DNA of 64,000 nucleotides from Rhodoblastus sp963748385 (GCA_963748385.1 CAVVIQ010000010.1:62001-126000); one strand, 5' to 3'; numbered from the stretch's first letter, positions 26,867 through 36,233 are shown. The notes: a model not told the origin generated them from the sequence alone. Program-made: numbers and translations.

Positions 26867-26877
26867 CCGGAGATCGC

Positions 26878-27984
26878 ATGTCGTCAGAAAAAATTCCCGT
26901 CACCGTCCTCACCGGCTATCTCGGGGCGGGAAAGACCACCTTGCTCAACCGCATCCTCACCGAGGACCACGGCAAGAAATTCGCCGTGATCGTCAATGAA
27001 TTCGGTGAGATCGGCATCGACAACGAGCTCGTCGTGAACGCCGACGAGGAAGTTTTCGAAATGAACAACGGCTGCATCTGCTGCACCGTGCGCGGCGACC
27101 TCATCCGCATCATCGAGGGCCTGATGCGCCGCAAGGGCAGGTTCGACGCGATCCTGGTCGAAACCACCGGCCTCGCCGATCCGTCTCCCGTGGCGCAAAC
27201 CTTTTTCGTGGACGCCGACGTGCAGAACCAGACCCGGCTCGACGCCATCGTCACCGTGGCCGACGCCAAATTCCTGGCCGCCCGCCTCAAGGACGCGCCG
27301 GAAGCCAAGAACCAGATCGTTTTCGCCGATGTCGTCCTGCTCAACAAGATCGACCTTGTGAACGAGGCGGAACTGGAAGAGGTCGAGGCCCGCATTCGCG
27401 GACTCAATCCCTACGCCAAAATTCACCGCACCCGGAAATGCGATGTCCCGCTCGGCGCCGTGCTCGACCGCAAGGCCTTCGATCTCGACCGCATCCTCGA
27501 ACTGGAGCCGGAGTTTCTGGAGGCGGAAGACCACGATCACGATCACGATCATGACCATCGCCACCATGATCACGGCCGCCACGACGACCACGCCTGCGGC
27601 CCGGACTGCGATCATGACCATCACGACCATGACCATCACGGCCATCACCATCACGAACATCATCACGCGCCGAAAGTGCTGCATGACGAGGAAGTGCGCT
27701 CGGTCGCCTTCCACATCGACGGCCCGGTCGATCCCGACCTTTTCATGCCGTGGATCAGTGAAGTGGTTCAGCGCGACGGCCCGGACATCCTGCGCTCCAA
27801 GGGCATCCTCGCCTTCCCCGACGAGCCGAGGCGCTACGTCTTCCAGGGCGTCCACATGATTCTCGACGGCGACCTCCAGCGCGACTGGAAACCGCAGGAA
27901 AAACGCTCCAGCCGCATCGTCTTCATCGGCCGCAAGCTCAAGGAAGACGAATTGCGCGCAGGCTTTCTGGCCTGCGCGGCCTGA
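26878..27984 (+). CDS. COG0523 (CobW/ZigA/YeiR-type) GTPase, putative zinc chaperone
   Basis: A 368-residue G3E GTPase. The Walker A motif GYLGAGKT is at 13-20, the metal-binding GCICC at 65-69 (Cys66, Cys68, Cys69), ETTGLADP is the switch region, and NKID gives guanine specificity. Between the GTPase and CobW_C domains sits a very His/Asp-rich stretch (about 217-263, DNA 27530-27666), a likely zinc store or sensor. The start is set by CCGGAG 5 bases before the ATG. Its place behind znuA and near zur points to zinc delivery under limitation, as for ZigA/ZNG1-type proteins, rather than cobalamin synthesis. Confidence 0.9.
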   Translation: MSSEKIPVTVLTGYLGAGKTTLLNRILTEDHGKKFAVIVNEFGEIGIDNELVVNADEEVFEMNNGCICCTVRGDLIRIIEGLMRRKGRFDAILVETTGLADPSPVAQTFFVDADVQNQTRLDAIVTVADAKFLAARLKDAPEAKNQIVFADVVLLNKIDLVNEAELEEVEARIRGLNPYAKIHRTRKCDVPLGAVLDRKAFDLDRILELEPEFLEAEDHDHDHDHDHRHHDHGRHDDHACGPDCDHDHHDHDHHGHHHHEHHHAPKVLHDEEVRSVAFHIDGPVDPDLFMPWISEVVQRDGPDILRSKGILAFPDEPRRYVFQGVHMILDGDLQRDWKPQEKRSSRIVFIGRKLKEDELRAGFLACAA

Positions 27985-27993
27985 TCGGCGCCT

Positions 27994-29148
27994 TCAACCC
28001 TCCGGCGCATCCATAATTGGGTCGCGCTGGCTGACGTCGAAGCCGAACATCTCAAAACTCTTGCGCATGTGCGGCGGCAGCGGCGCGGTCACGTCGAGCA
28101 CGCCGCCCTTGGGGTGCGGCAGGATGAGGCGGCGGGCGAGCAGGTGCAGTTTTTGCTCGACGCCGTCGGGAATATTGCGGTTGGGGTCGGCGCGGCGGCG
28201 GCGGTCCTCGTCGCTGTGGCCGTATTTGGGATCGCCGACGATGGGGCAGCCGATCGCCTCGGCATGGGCGCGCAATTGATGGGTGCGGCCGGTCAGCGGC
28301 TTCATCGACAGCCAGGCGAGACGCGGCGCCAGTTTGTCCACCACGGCGTAATAAGTCACCGAATGCTGGGCGTCCTCGTCACCGTGTTTCGCGACGCGCA
28401 TCTTCTCTATGTCGCGGCGCTCCTCCACGCCATGACGGCCGCGCGGCGGTCGATTTTCGCCCCGAGAATCCCCCATCGCCTCGCCCTTGGCGAGATAGAG
28501 CGAAATACGCCCCTGCGCCGGGCGCGGCACGCCCTCGACCAGCGCCCAGTAAATCTTCCTGGCCGCGCGCGAGCGGAAAATCTCGCCGAGATCGGCGGCC
28601 ATCTTGCGGGTCTTGGCGATCAGCAGCACGCCGGAAGTGTCGCGGTCGAGGCGATGGACCAGAACCGGGCGCTCGCCGCGCGCATTGCTGAGCGATTGCA
28701 ACATGCCGTCGAGATGGATTTTCGTGCCCGATCCGCCCTGGACCGCGAGGCCGAAGGGCTTGTTGAGCACCATCAAGTCGCGGTCGTCCAAGAGAATCAT
28801 GTCGCGGATGGCGCGGGCGTCGGCCTCCGACTGCTCGGGGCGCTTCACCGCCGGCGCCTTGGGCGCCTCGACATTGAGCGGCGGCACGCGAACATTCTGC
28901 CCCGCCGCGACCCGCGACGACGTTTCGACCCGCTTGCCGTCTAGCCGCACCTCGCCCTTGCGGCAGATCTTGGCGAGATGCGACAAAGCCAGCGTCGGGA
29001 TGCGGCGCTTGAACCAGCGGTCCAGGCGCATGCCGTCCTCGTCCTCGGTCACGACGAGATTTTGCACGCCGAGCGCCTGGGTGACTTTTTCCGGGGCCTT
29101 CGTGGCGGCGGAAGGTTTCGGCGCCGCCGCGGCGCGCGGGCTTTTCAC
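27994..29148 (-). CDS. rluC: RluC/RluD-family 23S rRNA pseudouridine synthase
   Basis: A 384-residue pseudouridine synthase with an N-terminal S4 RNA-binding domain (about 40-95) and a catalytic domain. The active site HRLDRDTSG is at 165-173, with Asp168 catalytic, followed by the RTHQLRAHA motif. The family modifies uridines of 23S rRNA; the exact sites are not decided by sequence. The start is a GTG that overlaps the crcB stop (GTGA), so the two are coupled. The upstream part of the frame inside crcB is not part of the protein. Confidence 0.92.
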   Translation of the reverse strand: MKSPRAAAAPKPSAATKAPEKVTQALGVQNLVVTEDEDGMRLDRWFKRRIPTLALSHLAKICRKGEVRLDGKRVETSSRVAAGQNVRVPPLNVEAPKAPAVKRPEQSEADARAIRDMILLDDRDLMVLNKPFGLAVQGGSGTKIHLDGMLQSLSNARGERPVLVHRLDRDTSGVLLIAKTRKMAADLGEIFRSRAARKIYWALVEGVPRPAQGRISLYLAKGEAMGDSRGENRPPRGRHGVEERRDIEKMRVAKHGDEDAQHSVTYYAVVDKLAPRLAWLSMKPLTGRTHQLRAHAEAIGCPIVGDPKYGHSDEDRRRRADPNRNIPDGVEQKLHLLARRLILPHPKGGVLDVTAPLPPHMRKSFEMFGFDVSQRDPIMDAPEG

Positions 29149-29528
29149 GAAAGCGCCCTCGCCACGAACAGACCGCCGAACACGCCGGCCAGCGCCAGAA
29201 ACACCGAGCCGCCGATATAGGCCGCCGCCAGCATCATCTGGCCGCGCTCGAACAAAAGCGCCGAATCGAGCGAGAAAGCGGAAAAGGTGGTGTAGCCGCC
29301 CAAGACGCCGGTCAGCAGGAACAGGCGGGCGTGCTGGGTCCAGTTGGCGCCCGTGCGAAAGGCGAGGAAACCGGCGAGCAGACCCATGACCAGCGAGCCG
29401 GAAATATTGATCAGAAAAGTCCCCCACGGGAAACCGGTTCCGAGCAGCCGCGCCGCGAGAAGATTCACGGTGTGCCGCAACATGCCGCCGAGCCCGGCGC
29501 CGAGGAAAACGAGAAGATAGGCCTGCAT
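29145..29528 (-). CDS. crcB: Fluoride ion channel CrcB/Fluc
   Basis: A 127-residue membrane protein with four helices. The conserved GGMLRH, NISGS and GVLGGYTTFSAFS motifs line the dual fluoride pores of Fluc channels. Such proteins form antiparallel dimers that export fluoride. It is coupled to rluC downstream. I see no fluoride riboswitch in the 70 bases before the start. Confidence 0.93.
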   Translation of the reverse strand: MQAYLLVFLGAGLGGMLRHTVNLLAARLLGTGFPWGTFLINISGSLVMGLLAGFLAFRTGANWTQHARLFLLTGVLGGYTTFSAFSLDSALLFERGQMMLAAAYIGGSVFLALAGVFGGLFVARALS

Positions 29529-29598
29529 GGACTTTCTATAGCCAAAGCCTGGCCCGGCGTCATCCGCCGATTGGGCGGGGCGGTCTCAATCACTGCGC

Positions 29599-30909
29599 TC
29601 AGGACTCCCCGCGCTCCCGCCGCAGCTTTTCCCAATAATCCAGCCGCTTGCGAATCTCGCGCTCGAAGCCGCGCTCGACGGGCTCGTAGAGCTTCTGGCG
29701 CCCCAAGGCCTCGGGCCAGTAGTTCTGGCCGGAAAAGGCGTCGGGCGCGTCGTGGTCGTACACGTAACCCGCCCCATAGCCTTCCGATTTCATCAATTTG
29801 GTCGGGGCGTTGAGAATGGTTTTCGGCGGCATGAGCGAGCCGTGTTCGCGGGCGAGCTTTTGCGCCGCCTTGTAGGCGAGGTAACTGGCGTTGGATTTGG
29901 GGGCGGTGGCGCAATAGACCAGGGCTTCAGCGATCGCCAGTTCGCCCTCGGGGCTGCCAAGAAAATCATAGGCGTCCTTGGCGGCGTTGGCGACGACCAG
30001 GGCCTGCGGATCGGCGAGGCCGATATCCTCGACCGCCATGCGCACCACCCGGCGGGCGATGAACAAAGGGTCCTCGCCGGCGTCGAACATGCGCGCGAGG
30101 TAATAGAGCGCGGCGTCGGGGTCGGAGCCGCGCACCGTCTTGTGCAGCGCGCTGATGAGATTGTAATGGCCCTCCTGGCCCTTGTCATAGATCGGCGCCC
30201 GGCGCTGGACGATTTCCGTCAGTGTCTTGGCGTCGAAAATCTCGTCCGGTCGCGCGGCGCGAAAAATTTCCTCGACCAGAGTGAGGGCGGCGCGGCCGTC
30301 GCCATCCGCCATCATCGTCAGCGCCGCGCGCGCGTCCGCGTCGAGCGGCAGTTTCCTGCCCTCCTCGGCCTCCGCACGTTGCAGCAATTTCTCGATCGCC
30401 GCCGCATCGAGGCTGTGAAAAGTCAGGACGCGGGCGCGTGACAGCAGCGCGGCGTTGAGTTCGAAAGACGGGTTTTCGGTGGTGGCGCCGATCAGGGTGA
30501 TCGTGCCGTCCTCCATCACCGGAAGAAACGAATCCTGCTGGGCGCGGTTGAAGCGGTGGATTTCGTCGACGAACAGCAAAGTCCCCTGCCCCATGGCGCG
30601 GCGCCCGCGCGCCTCGTCAAAGATCTTTTTCAGATCATTGACGCCGGAAAAAATCGCCGAGGCCTGGACGAAATGAAGTTTGGTCTCGTTGGCCAGCAGG
30701 CGGGCGACGGTGGTTTTTCCCGTGCCGGGCGGCCCCCAGAAGATCAGGCTCCCCAACGAGCCCGAGTCGATCAGCCGCGTGAGCGCGCCATTGGAGCCGA
30801 GCAGATGGTCCTGGCCGGAGACTTCTGCAAGGCTTTTGGGCCGCAACCGCTCCGCCAGCGGGCGCGGCGCGTCCTTTTCCAGTCCGGCGCTGGCGAAGAG
30901 ATCGGTCAT
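29599..30909 (-). CDS. rarA: Replication-associated recombination protein A (RarA/MgsA)
   Basis: A 436-residue AAA+ ATPase. The Walker A motif GPPGTGKT is at 59-66, Walker B is FVDEIHRFN, and sensor 1 is GATTENPSFE. The C-terminal segment with AALYYLARM and the AYKAAQKLAREH stretch is the MgsA tetramerisation domain. It acts at stalled forks and is related to clamp-loader subunits. It lies upstream of crcB on the same strand with a 70-base gap. Confidence 0.94.
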   Translation of the reverse strand: MTDLFASAGLEKDAPRPLAERLRPKSLAEVSGQDHLLGSNGALTRLIDSGSLGSLIFWGPPGTGKTTVARLLANETKLHFVQASAIFSGVNDLKKIFDEARGRRAMGQGTLLFVDEIHRFNRAQQDSFLPVMEDGTITLIGATTENPSFELNAALLSRARVLTFHSLDAAAIEKLLQRAEAEEGRKLPLDADARAALTMMADGDGRAALTLVEEIFRAARPDEIFDAKTLTEIVQRRAPIYDKGQEGHYNLISALHKTVRGSDPDAALYYLARMFDAGEDPLFIARRVVRMAVEDIGLADPQALVVANAAKDAYDFLGSPEGELAIAEALVYCATAPKSNASYLAYKAAQKLAREHGSLMPPKTILNAPTKLMKSEGYGAGYVYDHDAPDAFSGQNYWPEALGRQKLYEPVERGFEREIRKRLDYWEKLRRERGES

Positions 30910-31003
30910 GGCCTCTTTTCGCGCGTCTGGCGGGCGTGAGCAACAGCCGATTGACCTGTGCGCCCATCCGGTTCAAATCAGCGCCAAAGCCAAGAGGTGA
31001 GTG

Positions 31004-31711
31004 ATGTCCGACCTTTCCCCCGCAGCAGCCGAAAAGCAGCTGATCGCCGAAGAAACCGCCAAAATGCTGCTGGAGGTCGGCGCCGTCCTGTTCAATGCGC
31101 AAAAACCCTTCATCTTCACCTCGGGCTGGGCGAGCCCGGTCTATACCGACATGCGCAAACTGATCGCCTTTCCCCGCCTGCGCAACGCGCTGATGGATTT
31201 CGCGGTAAAAACCATCCAGCGCGAGATCGGCTACGAGAGCCTCGACATCATCGCCGGCGGCGAGACCGCCGGCATTCCCTTCGCCGCCTGGATTTCCGAC
31301 CGGCTTTCGCTGCCGATGCAATATGTCCGCAAGAAGCCCAAGGGGTTCGGTCGAAACGCCCGGATCGAAGGCGAAGTGCGGGACGGCGGCCGCACGCTGC
31401 TGGTGGAAGACCTCGCGACAGATGGCGCCTCGAAAGTCAATTTCATCTCGGCGATCCGCGAAGCGGGCCAGAAATGCGACCATACTTTCGTGTTCTTCTT
31501 CTATGACATTTTCCCGCAGGCGCGGGAGGAATTGCGGAAAGACAACATCGAGTTGCACCAGCTCACCACCTGGTGGGACGTGCTAAAGGTTGCGCGCCGG
31601 ACCGCTTATCTGCCCGGCGCGACGCTGGACGAGGTGGAAAAATTCCTGCACGCCCCGGCCGAATGGTCGGCCGCCCATGGCGGCGCCAGCGAATTCGGCC
31701 AAAAAGCGTGA
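31004..31711 (+). CDS. pyrE: Orotate phosphoribosyltransferase
   Basis: A 235-residue enzyme converting orotate and PRPP to OMP in pyrimidine synthesis. The conserved FTSGWASPVYTDMR segment forms the orotate site, and the PRPP-binding loop is LLVEDLATDGASK. AGAGG lies 6 bases before the ATG at 31004; a GTG immediately upstream is a minor alternative. It is divergent from rarA. A small exported-protein gene follows with 5 bases between. Confidence 0.95.
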   Translation: MSDLSPAAAEKQLIAEETAKMLLEVGAVLFNAQKPFIFTSGWASPVYTDMRKLIAFPRLRNALMDFAVKTIQREIGYESLDIIAGGETAGIPFAAWISDRLSLPMQYVRKKPKGFGRNARIEGEVRDGGRTLLVEDLATDGASKVNFISAIREAGQKCDHTFVFFFYDIFPQAREELRKDNIELHQLTTWWDVLKVARRTAYLPGATLDEVEKFLHAPAEWSAAHGGASEFGQKA

Positions 31712-31716
31712 GCACG

Positions 31717-32400
31717 ATGCGCCGCCTTGCCCTCATCGGCGCGACGGCGCTTTGCGTTCTCCCCCTCGCCGCGAGCGCACAGAACAGCGAAAGCTTCTGC
31801 TCGGGCGTTTCCTTTTCCGATACGCCCGACCTCGCCATCGGCCGGATCAAGGCGGACGCGGGCAAGACCTATTTCCGCAAGAACGGCGACAGAAAAAACG
31901 CCTGCCCGTCCGCGGCGCCGCAATGTCAGGACAAGGCTTTTCTGGTTCCCGGCGATCTGGTCGTGCTCGGCGCCAAAAAGGGCGATTTCGTCTGCGTCGA
32001 TTACGACAACGGCAAGGGGAGCCGCGGCGGCTGGCTGCCGTCTTCCGCGCTCGAGCCGGCGCCGCTCCATAGCGATCCCGCCGCGTGGGTCGGCGCCTGG
32101 AAACGCGTCGAAGCCGACATCACCATCGAACAGGCCAAGGACGGGCTGAAGGCGAGCGGCGAAGCGACCTATGGGTCGCTCGACCCCGAGCGGGTCAAGC
32201 GCGGCGCGGTCAATCTCGGCTCGTTTTCCGGCCCGCTGGCGCTCAAAAACGGCCAGGGCAGGATCGTGGACGACGATTCCGTCAGCGGCTGCAATATAAA
32301 ACTCGCCCGCGCCGGAGAGTTTCTGTTCGTGCGCGACAACAATGTCTGCGGCGGGATGAATGTGTCGTTTTCGGGCCTCTATAAGAAGGCGGCGCCCTGA
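31717..32400 (+). CDS. Exported protein of unknown function
   Basis: A 227-residue protein with a signal peptide (cleavage near ASA-QNS, residue 22). The first half has an SH3-like beta pattern with paired cysteines (CPSAAPQC) and the motif FVCVDYDNGKGSRGGWLPSS, like SH3-type ligand-binding domains. The second half, from AAWVGAWKR, is a second beta-rich unit. It does not match a family I can name. It starts 5 bases after pyrE and may share its transcript, but there is no functional link visible. Confidence 0.75.
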   Translation: MRRLALIGATALCVLPLAASAQNSESFCSGVSFSDTPDLAIGRIKADAGKTYFRKNGDRKNACPSAAPQCQDKAFLVPGDLVVLGAKKGDFVCVDYDNGKGSRGGWLPSSALEPAPLHSDPAAWVGAWKRVEADITIEQAKDGLKASGEATYGSLDPERVKRGAVNLGSFSGPLALKNGQGRIVDDDSVSGCNIKLARAGEFLFVRDNNVCGGMNVSFSGLYKKAAP

Positions 32401-32652
32401 CGGCTTGGTTCCCGTTCGTTAATGGCCGCGAACGGCTCGAACGCGTCTTTCAAGCTGTTCTCGTAATGGCCGGAGCGACGTCGTCAGCGGACTTTCCCGG
32501 CATCGGTTGAACGCGTATTCGTGGCCCTGAGCCGTCAGTTACGAACCTGCCCGCTACGCCAAGGAATGTGTCTCTAAGCTGCCCTTCACATCGTCACGGC
32601 GGCCACTTGGCGTAGCTCCAGCTTGAGCGGCCGTCGCGTCAATGGATCAAGA

Positions 32653-34722
32653 TTACGGCGCGCGCGCCGGTCCGATCTGCGGCGACTTCACCGGCTTGGC
32701 CATGCCGTAGAAGACCGTCATGCCCTGGCCGCCGCAACGGGTCGAAATCGACTCGTCAGGCTTGCCGTAGCAGGCTTCGGGGTTTTGCCAGTTGTTCGAC
32801 GCCCAGACATTGCCCGCGGGGTCAATCGAGGCGTCGACCAGCATTTGCATGCCGCCGCCCTTCCAGCCGCCGGGCGGCGAAATCGCGTCACCCATCTTCA
32901 TGCCGGCAGGACAAGTTTCGGTCCGCGCGCCGCACAGCTCGGTGATGCCGCCGTCGGGCGCAAAGTTGGAGACCCAGGCGTGGTCGTTGCCGTCGATTGA
33001 CACCGCCCAGGCGCCCCAGATGCTGCCGGTGGGATTGAACGGCGACCCAGGCGCGGGGCTGCCGTCAGCACGCAACACGGACACGCTTCCCAAGCCCGGA
33101 TGGGTGAGCAGATCATGGAGCGCGATCTGATCCATCCCCGAGAGCGATGCGCCGGTCAATTTGGCCGCGAGCAGGCGTGCGTCCGTTTCCAGGCTCAGTC
33201 CGGCCCCCAGAGTGTTGGTGATCCAGACATTGCCTTTGCTGTCCACCGCCATACCCTTGCCGCTATGGCCACCCGATGAAAACACTTCGACTTTGCCCGG
33301 ATCGCTCGCCGGGAATCGCGTGACATGATCGCCAATGGCGCTGTCGACCCAGATGCGGTTCTGCTGGTCGATCACGAGATGAAACGGCGCGTTGAGCTTG
33401 CAGGGGCCGTCCTTGTTCGGCGTGCCGGCCGGAGCCTCACAATAGAATTTCGCCTTGGAGGGGTCGCCCTTGGGCATGAACACGACGCGGTCGTTGGTAA
33501 AATCGACCGTCCAGACGTCGCCGCTTGGCGTGACGATGATCCCTTGCATGAAGCCGAGTTTGCCGCCGAAATCATAGCCCTCGGGAGGCGACAGCGGTTT
33601 GCCGGTTTTGTCGAACAGCGAGATGGTCTTGCCGCTGGTGCTGTTGATCCAGACACGGTCGTTGGCGTCGATCGCGGTGCCGAACCCCGGCCCTTGCAAG
33701 CCGCCGCCGGAAAAGCCCGTGGTCATCGGCGAAAGCGGGCGGCCGTCCGAAGCAAATTCCGCCATATTGCCGTCCCAGAGCGAGTCATGGCCGACGGAGC
33801 CGACAATGAAGTTGGCGCCGCTCCAGGCGTTGCCCTTGCTGTCGAACATCACCTTGGCGCCGCCTGTATAGCCTCCGCCGGTGAATTTGAGCGGCAGCAC
33901 CCAGGCGCTGGGCGCAAAGCTGAGATAGGGCATGAAAGGCGTTTCGCGCAGATTTTTCCCTTTGGGAACGGGATAGAAGGCGTCGAGCAGCGCGAAGACG
34001 CGCTCCGGCTTGTAGCCCATGTCGTGCGCGATCGAAACCGCGGCGGTCAGCGTGTCGCTCGGCGCGGTCCCGCCGCGCCCGGTCGCAGCCGCAAACAGTT
34101 CGTTGCAGGCGTCGGTCTTGACCCGGGTCGCGCAGCCCGCCAGCACGCTGGAGAGCGTTGCGAAGTTAGCCATGGTCGGCGTCTGCGTGGAGTTGAGGTC
34201 GCTCTGGATCATCCCGCCGTAGCCGCCCGTTTGCAGATCGACGAAATTCGGCACATTGCCGGCGGCGATGCGCAGGCCGAGGGCGTGGCCCTTGATCTCG
34301 GCGCCTGCGATGAATTGGGCGTGGGTCCAGACCGAGGCGACAGTGGTCATTTCATTGATCGTCACATGGGGCGGCGGCTTGTTCCCCAGCACGGTCAGTA
34401 GCGTGAGCGCCGCATTGTCCCCGTTCATCTTGTCGGCGGCGGAATGGCCGCCCTTGGCGACGAGATAAAGCGAGGCGTCCGGACCGGGCGCGCGAACCGA
34501 GTTGAACGAGAAATGGCCAGCCGCGTCGGTGCGCGCCTGCGCCAGTTTTTGCGGCGCGCCTGCGCCTGCCGCCCAAAGGGTCACGGTCGAACTGGTGACC
34601 GGCTGTCCGCCGCCGAGGACCTGCCCATCGAGAGACTCGGCGGCGGCCGGGCTGGCGGCCAAGCCGAACATGGCGGCCGAAAACAAACTAGAAGCCAGAT
34701 TTGCCTTGCGGACCTTGCGCAT
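32653..34722 (-). CDS. Secreted NHL/SMP-30-like beta-propeller protein
   Basis: A 689-residue exported protein with a signal peptide (ASPAAAES, cleavage near residue 28). A short beta-sandwich follows, resembling carboxypeptidase regulatory domains (LDGQVLGGGQPVTSSTVTLW), then a helical stretch and, from about residue 290, repeated units of the form DSKGNxWxxN and DxNDRVWINS, typical of NHL or virginiamycin-lyase-like propeller blades. No catalytic site is recognisable; it may bind ligands or wall material. It is divergent from a Crp-like regulator, as the arylsulfatase is from a paralogue. Confidence 0.8.
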   Translation of the reverse strand: MRKVRKANLASSLFSAAMFGLAASPAAAESLDGQVLGGGQPVTSSTVTLWAAGAGAPQKLAQARTDAAGHFSFNSVRAPGPDASLYLVAKGGHSAADKMNGDNAALTLLTVLGNKPPPHVTINEMTTVASVWTHAQFIAGAEIKGHALGLRIAAGNVPNFVDLQTGGYGGMIQSDLNSTQTPTMANFATLSSVLAGCATRVKTDACNELFAAATGRGGTAPSDTLTAAVSIAHDMGYKPERVFALLDAFYPVPKGKNLRETPFMPYLSFAPSAWVLPLKFTGGGYTGGAKVMFDSKGNAWSGANFIVGSVGHDSLWDGNMAEFASDGRPLSPMTTGFSGGGLQGPGFGTAIDANDRVWINSTSGKTISLFDKTGKPLSPPEGYDFGGKLGFMQGIIVTPSGDVWTVDFTNDRVVFMPKGDPSKAKFYCEAPAGTPNKDGPCKLNAPFHLVIDQQNRIWVDSAIGDHVTRFPASDPGKVEVFSSGGHSGKGMAVDSKGNVWITNTLGAGLSLETDARLLAAKLTGASLSGMDQIALHDLLTHPGLGSVSVLRADGSPAPGSPFNPTGSIWGAWAVSIDGNDHAWVSNFAPDGGITELCGARTETCPAGMKMGDAISPPGGWKGGGMQMLVDASIDPAGNVWASNNWQNPEACYGKPDESISTRCGGQGMTVFYGMAKPVKSPQIGPARAP

Positions 34723-34913
34723 CCCAACCCCCGGTTACGGAAAACACTCAAAATCAGAGCCGAACGACCAAACGTCGGCGATGTCGCCGGCGCCGTCCGG
34801 ATTGGGACGGCATTTCAGAACGCTAACACGCGGCTTGTTTTCACGTTGCACAAATTTGGGTAATTAGCGGCGTGCGGCGTCAAAATGATGACGTCCGAAA
34901 AGGCTTCTTTGAG

Positions 34914-35609
34914 ATGGATCACGAAGAAGGACTGCGAATTCTGGCTAGCCGCGGATGGCTCAGCGTGACACCGGTCGACTTCCAACGCGCCATCCTGTCG
35001 CGTTGCCGCTGGCAAGGCCTTGAGGCGGGCGAGCCGATCCAGGCGGGCGGCGAAGAATTGGGCGAATTGATCGGGCTTGCTCAGGGCGCGATCGAAATGC
35101 GGACTATCCTCGGCCCCGCGGAAACACCTCTCATGCATATCGCGCATCCGGTGTTCTGGCTCGGCTATGTCCCGCTGCTCCTTGGCCAGCCCCGGCGCCT
35201 TTCCGCCAGCGCGAAATCACATGTCTGGCTGGCGCGCATTCCGCAGGACGCGGTCAAAAAGTGCTTGTCGGAACGGCCGGAGTGGTGGCGGTTTTTCCTT
35301 CAGCCCGCGATCATCTATGGCGACGTCTCCCAAACCGTCGCCGCCGATTTGCTGATTCGTGACAACGAGAGGCGATGCGCAGCTGTGCTGCTCCGCATGG
35401 CCGGCCGACGTTTCGCCGCGCCGGATGACAATGCTCCGGTCGATGCGCCTTTGACCCAAGATGAATTGGCCGGCGCCGCCAACATGTCGCGCAATTCCGT
35501 CGGCACGATGCTCAAACGACTGGCGGCGCGTGGGCTGATCAAATTAGGCTATCGCATCATGATCGTCGTTTCGCCCTCAGCAATGCGCGCCTTTGTCGAA
35601 CATGGGTAA
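34914..35609 (+). CDS. Crp/Fnr-family transcriptional regulator (paralogue of 14580-15281)
   Basis: A 231-residue regulator with a degenerate cyclic-nucleotide-binding domain and a C-terminal winged helix (DELAGAANMSRNSVGTMLKRL). It shares with the regulator at 14580-15281 the opening RGWLS, the AIL-x-R segment, LLIRD before the helix, and the ending of the HTH. The start is uncertain: I chose the ATG at 34914 because it matches the length of its paralogue; a GTG at 34872 is possible. It is divergent from the secreted propeller gene across about 190 bases, the likely target. Confidence 0.85.
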   Translation: MDHEEGLRILASRGWLSVTPVDFQRAILSRCRWQGLEAGEPIQAGGEELGELIGLAQGAIEMRTILGPAETPLMHIAHPVFWLGYVPLLLGQPRRLSASAKSHVWLARIPQDAVKKCLSERPEWWRFFLQPAIIYGDVSQTVAADLLIRDNERRCAAVLLRMAGRRFAAPDDNAPVDAPLTQDELAGAANMSRNSVGTMLKRLAARGLIKLGYRIMIVVSPSAMRAFVEHG

Positions 35610-35836
35610 CAACATTTTCGTCAAATAGAGGTGCAAATTCGCGCGGTTAAACGACTGCCTTCCGGGGGAAGCGCGACCAATTCGTCCAGCACCAAATTCC
35701 CGCAATGGCCCATCCTTCTCCTTCGGCCGTAGACCGGTCCTTCGCGCTATTCCCGCTTCCTGCCGAATGCCGCCATGTGATCAGAGCGCCAAGCATAAGG
35801 TTTTCATCCCTATGGCGCTGTTCGCCACGAAACCGC

Positions 35837-36220
35837 TCACCACATGTCGAGCGCGATTCTCGCCTCTTCCGACATGCGGCTTTGATCCCATGGCGGGTCG
35901 AACACCATAGCGACCTCGACCCCTGCGACGCCGGGCACGGCGGCGACCGCGTTTTGCACCCAGACCGGCATTTCGCCCGCCACCGGGCAGCCCGGCGCGG
36001 TCAGGGTCATGTCGATATTGACGAAGCGGCTCTCGTCGATGTCGACGCGGTAGATCAGGCCAAGTTCGTAAATGTCGGCCGGGATTTCCGGGTCGAACAC
36101 CGTCTTGAGCGCGGCGATAATGCCGTCGGTGAGCCGGTCGAGCTCTTCCGGCGAAATGGCGTCCTTGACCGCGAAAGCGGGGCGGTTCGGCTGAATTTCG
36201 GCTTCGGCGTGCTGGTTCAT
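35837..36220 (-). CDS. sufT: SufT-type Fe-S assembly protein (DUF59/MIP18 family)
   Basis: A 127-residue protein with the DUF59 domain: DPEIPADIYELGLIYRVDID, then LTAPGCPVAGEMPVWV with the conserved cysteine, and VFDPPWDQSRMSEEAR near the end. In many bacteria this domain, fused or alone, ends the suf operon and helps mature or transfer Fe-S clusters. It begins 13 bases after sufS. The operon stops here; no sufA or sufE-like gene follows in the remaining 230 bases before the next gene. Confidence 0.9.
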   Translation of the reverse strand: MNQHAEAEIQPNRPAFAVKDAISPEELDRLTDGIIAALKTVFDPEIPADIYELGLIYRVDIDESRFVNIDMTLTAPGCPVAGEMPVWVQNAVAAVPGVAGVEVAMVFDPPWDQSRMSEEARIALDMW

Positions 36221-36233
36221 CGCGCGTTCCCAT

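Noticed and set aside
29149..29427. N-terminal extension of the pseudouridine synthase frame
   Set aside because: It lies wholly inside crcB in another frame; the GTG overlapping the crcB stop is the natural start.
32401..32652. 252-bp gap between the exported protein and the propeller gene
   Set aside because: Looked for an RNA gene or insertion remnant; no tRNA-like fold, terminal repeats or coding sequence found.
35610..35836. Gap after the Crp-like regulator and the end of suf, as a place for sufA
   Set aside because: No A-type carrier motif in any frame; the region seems non-coding.
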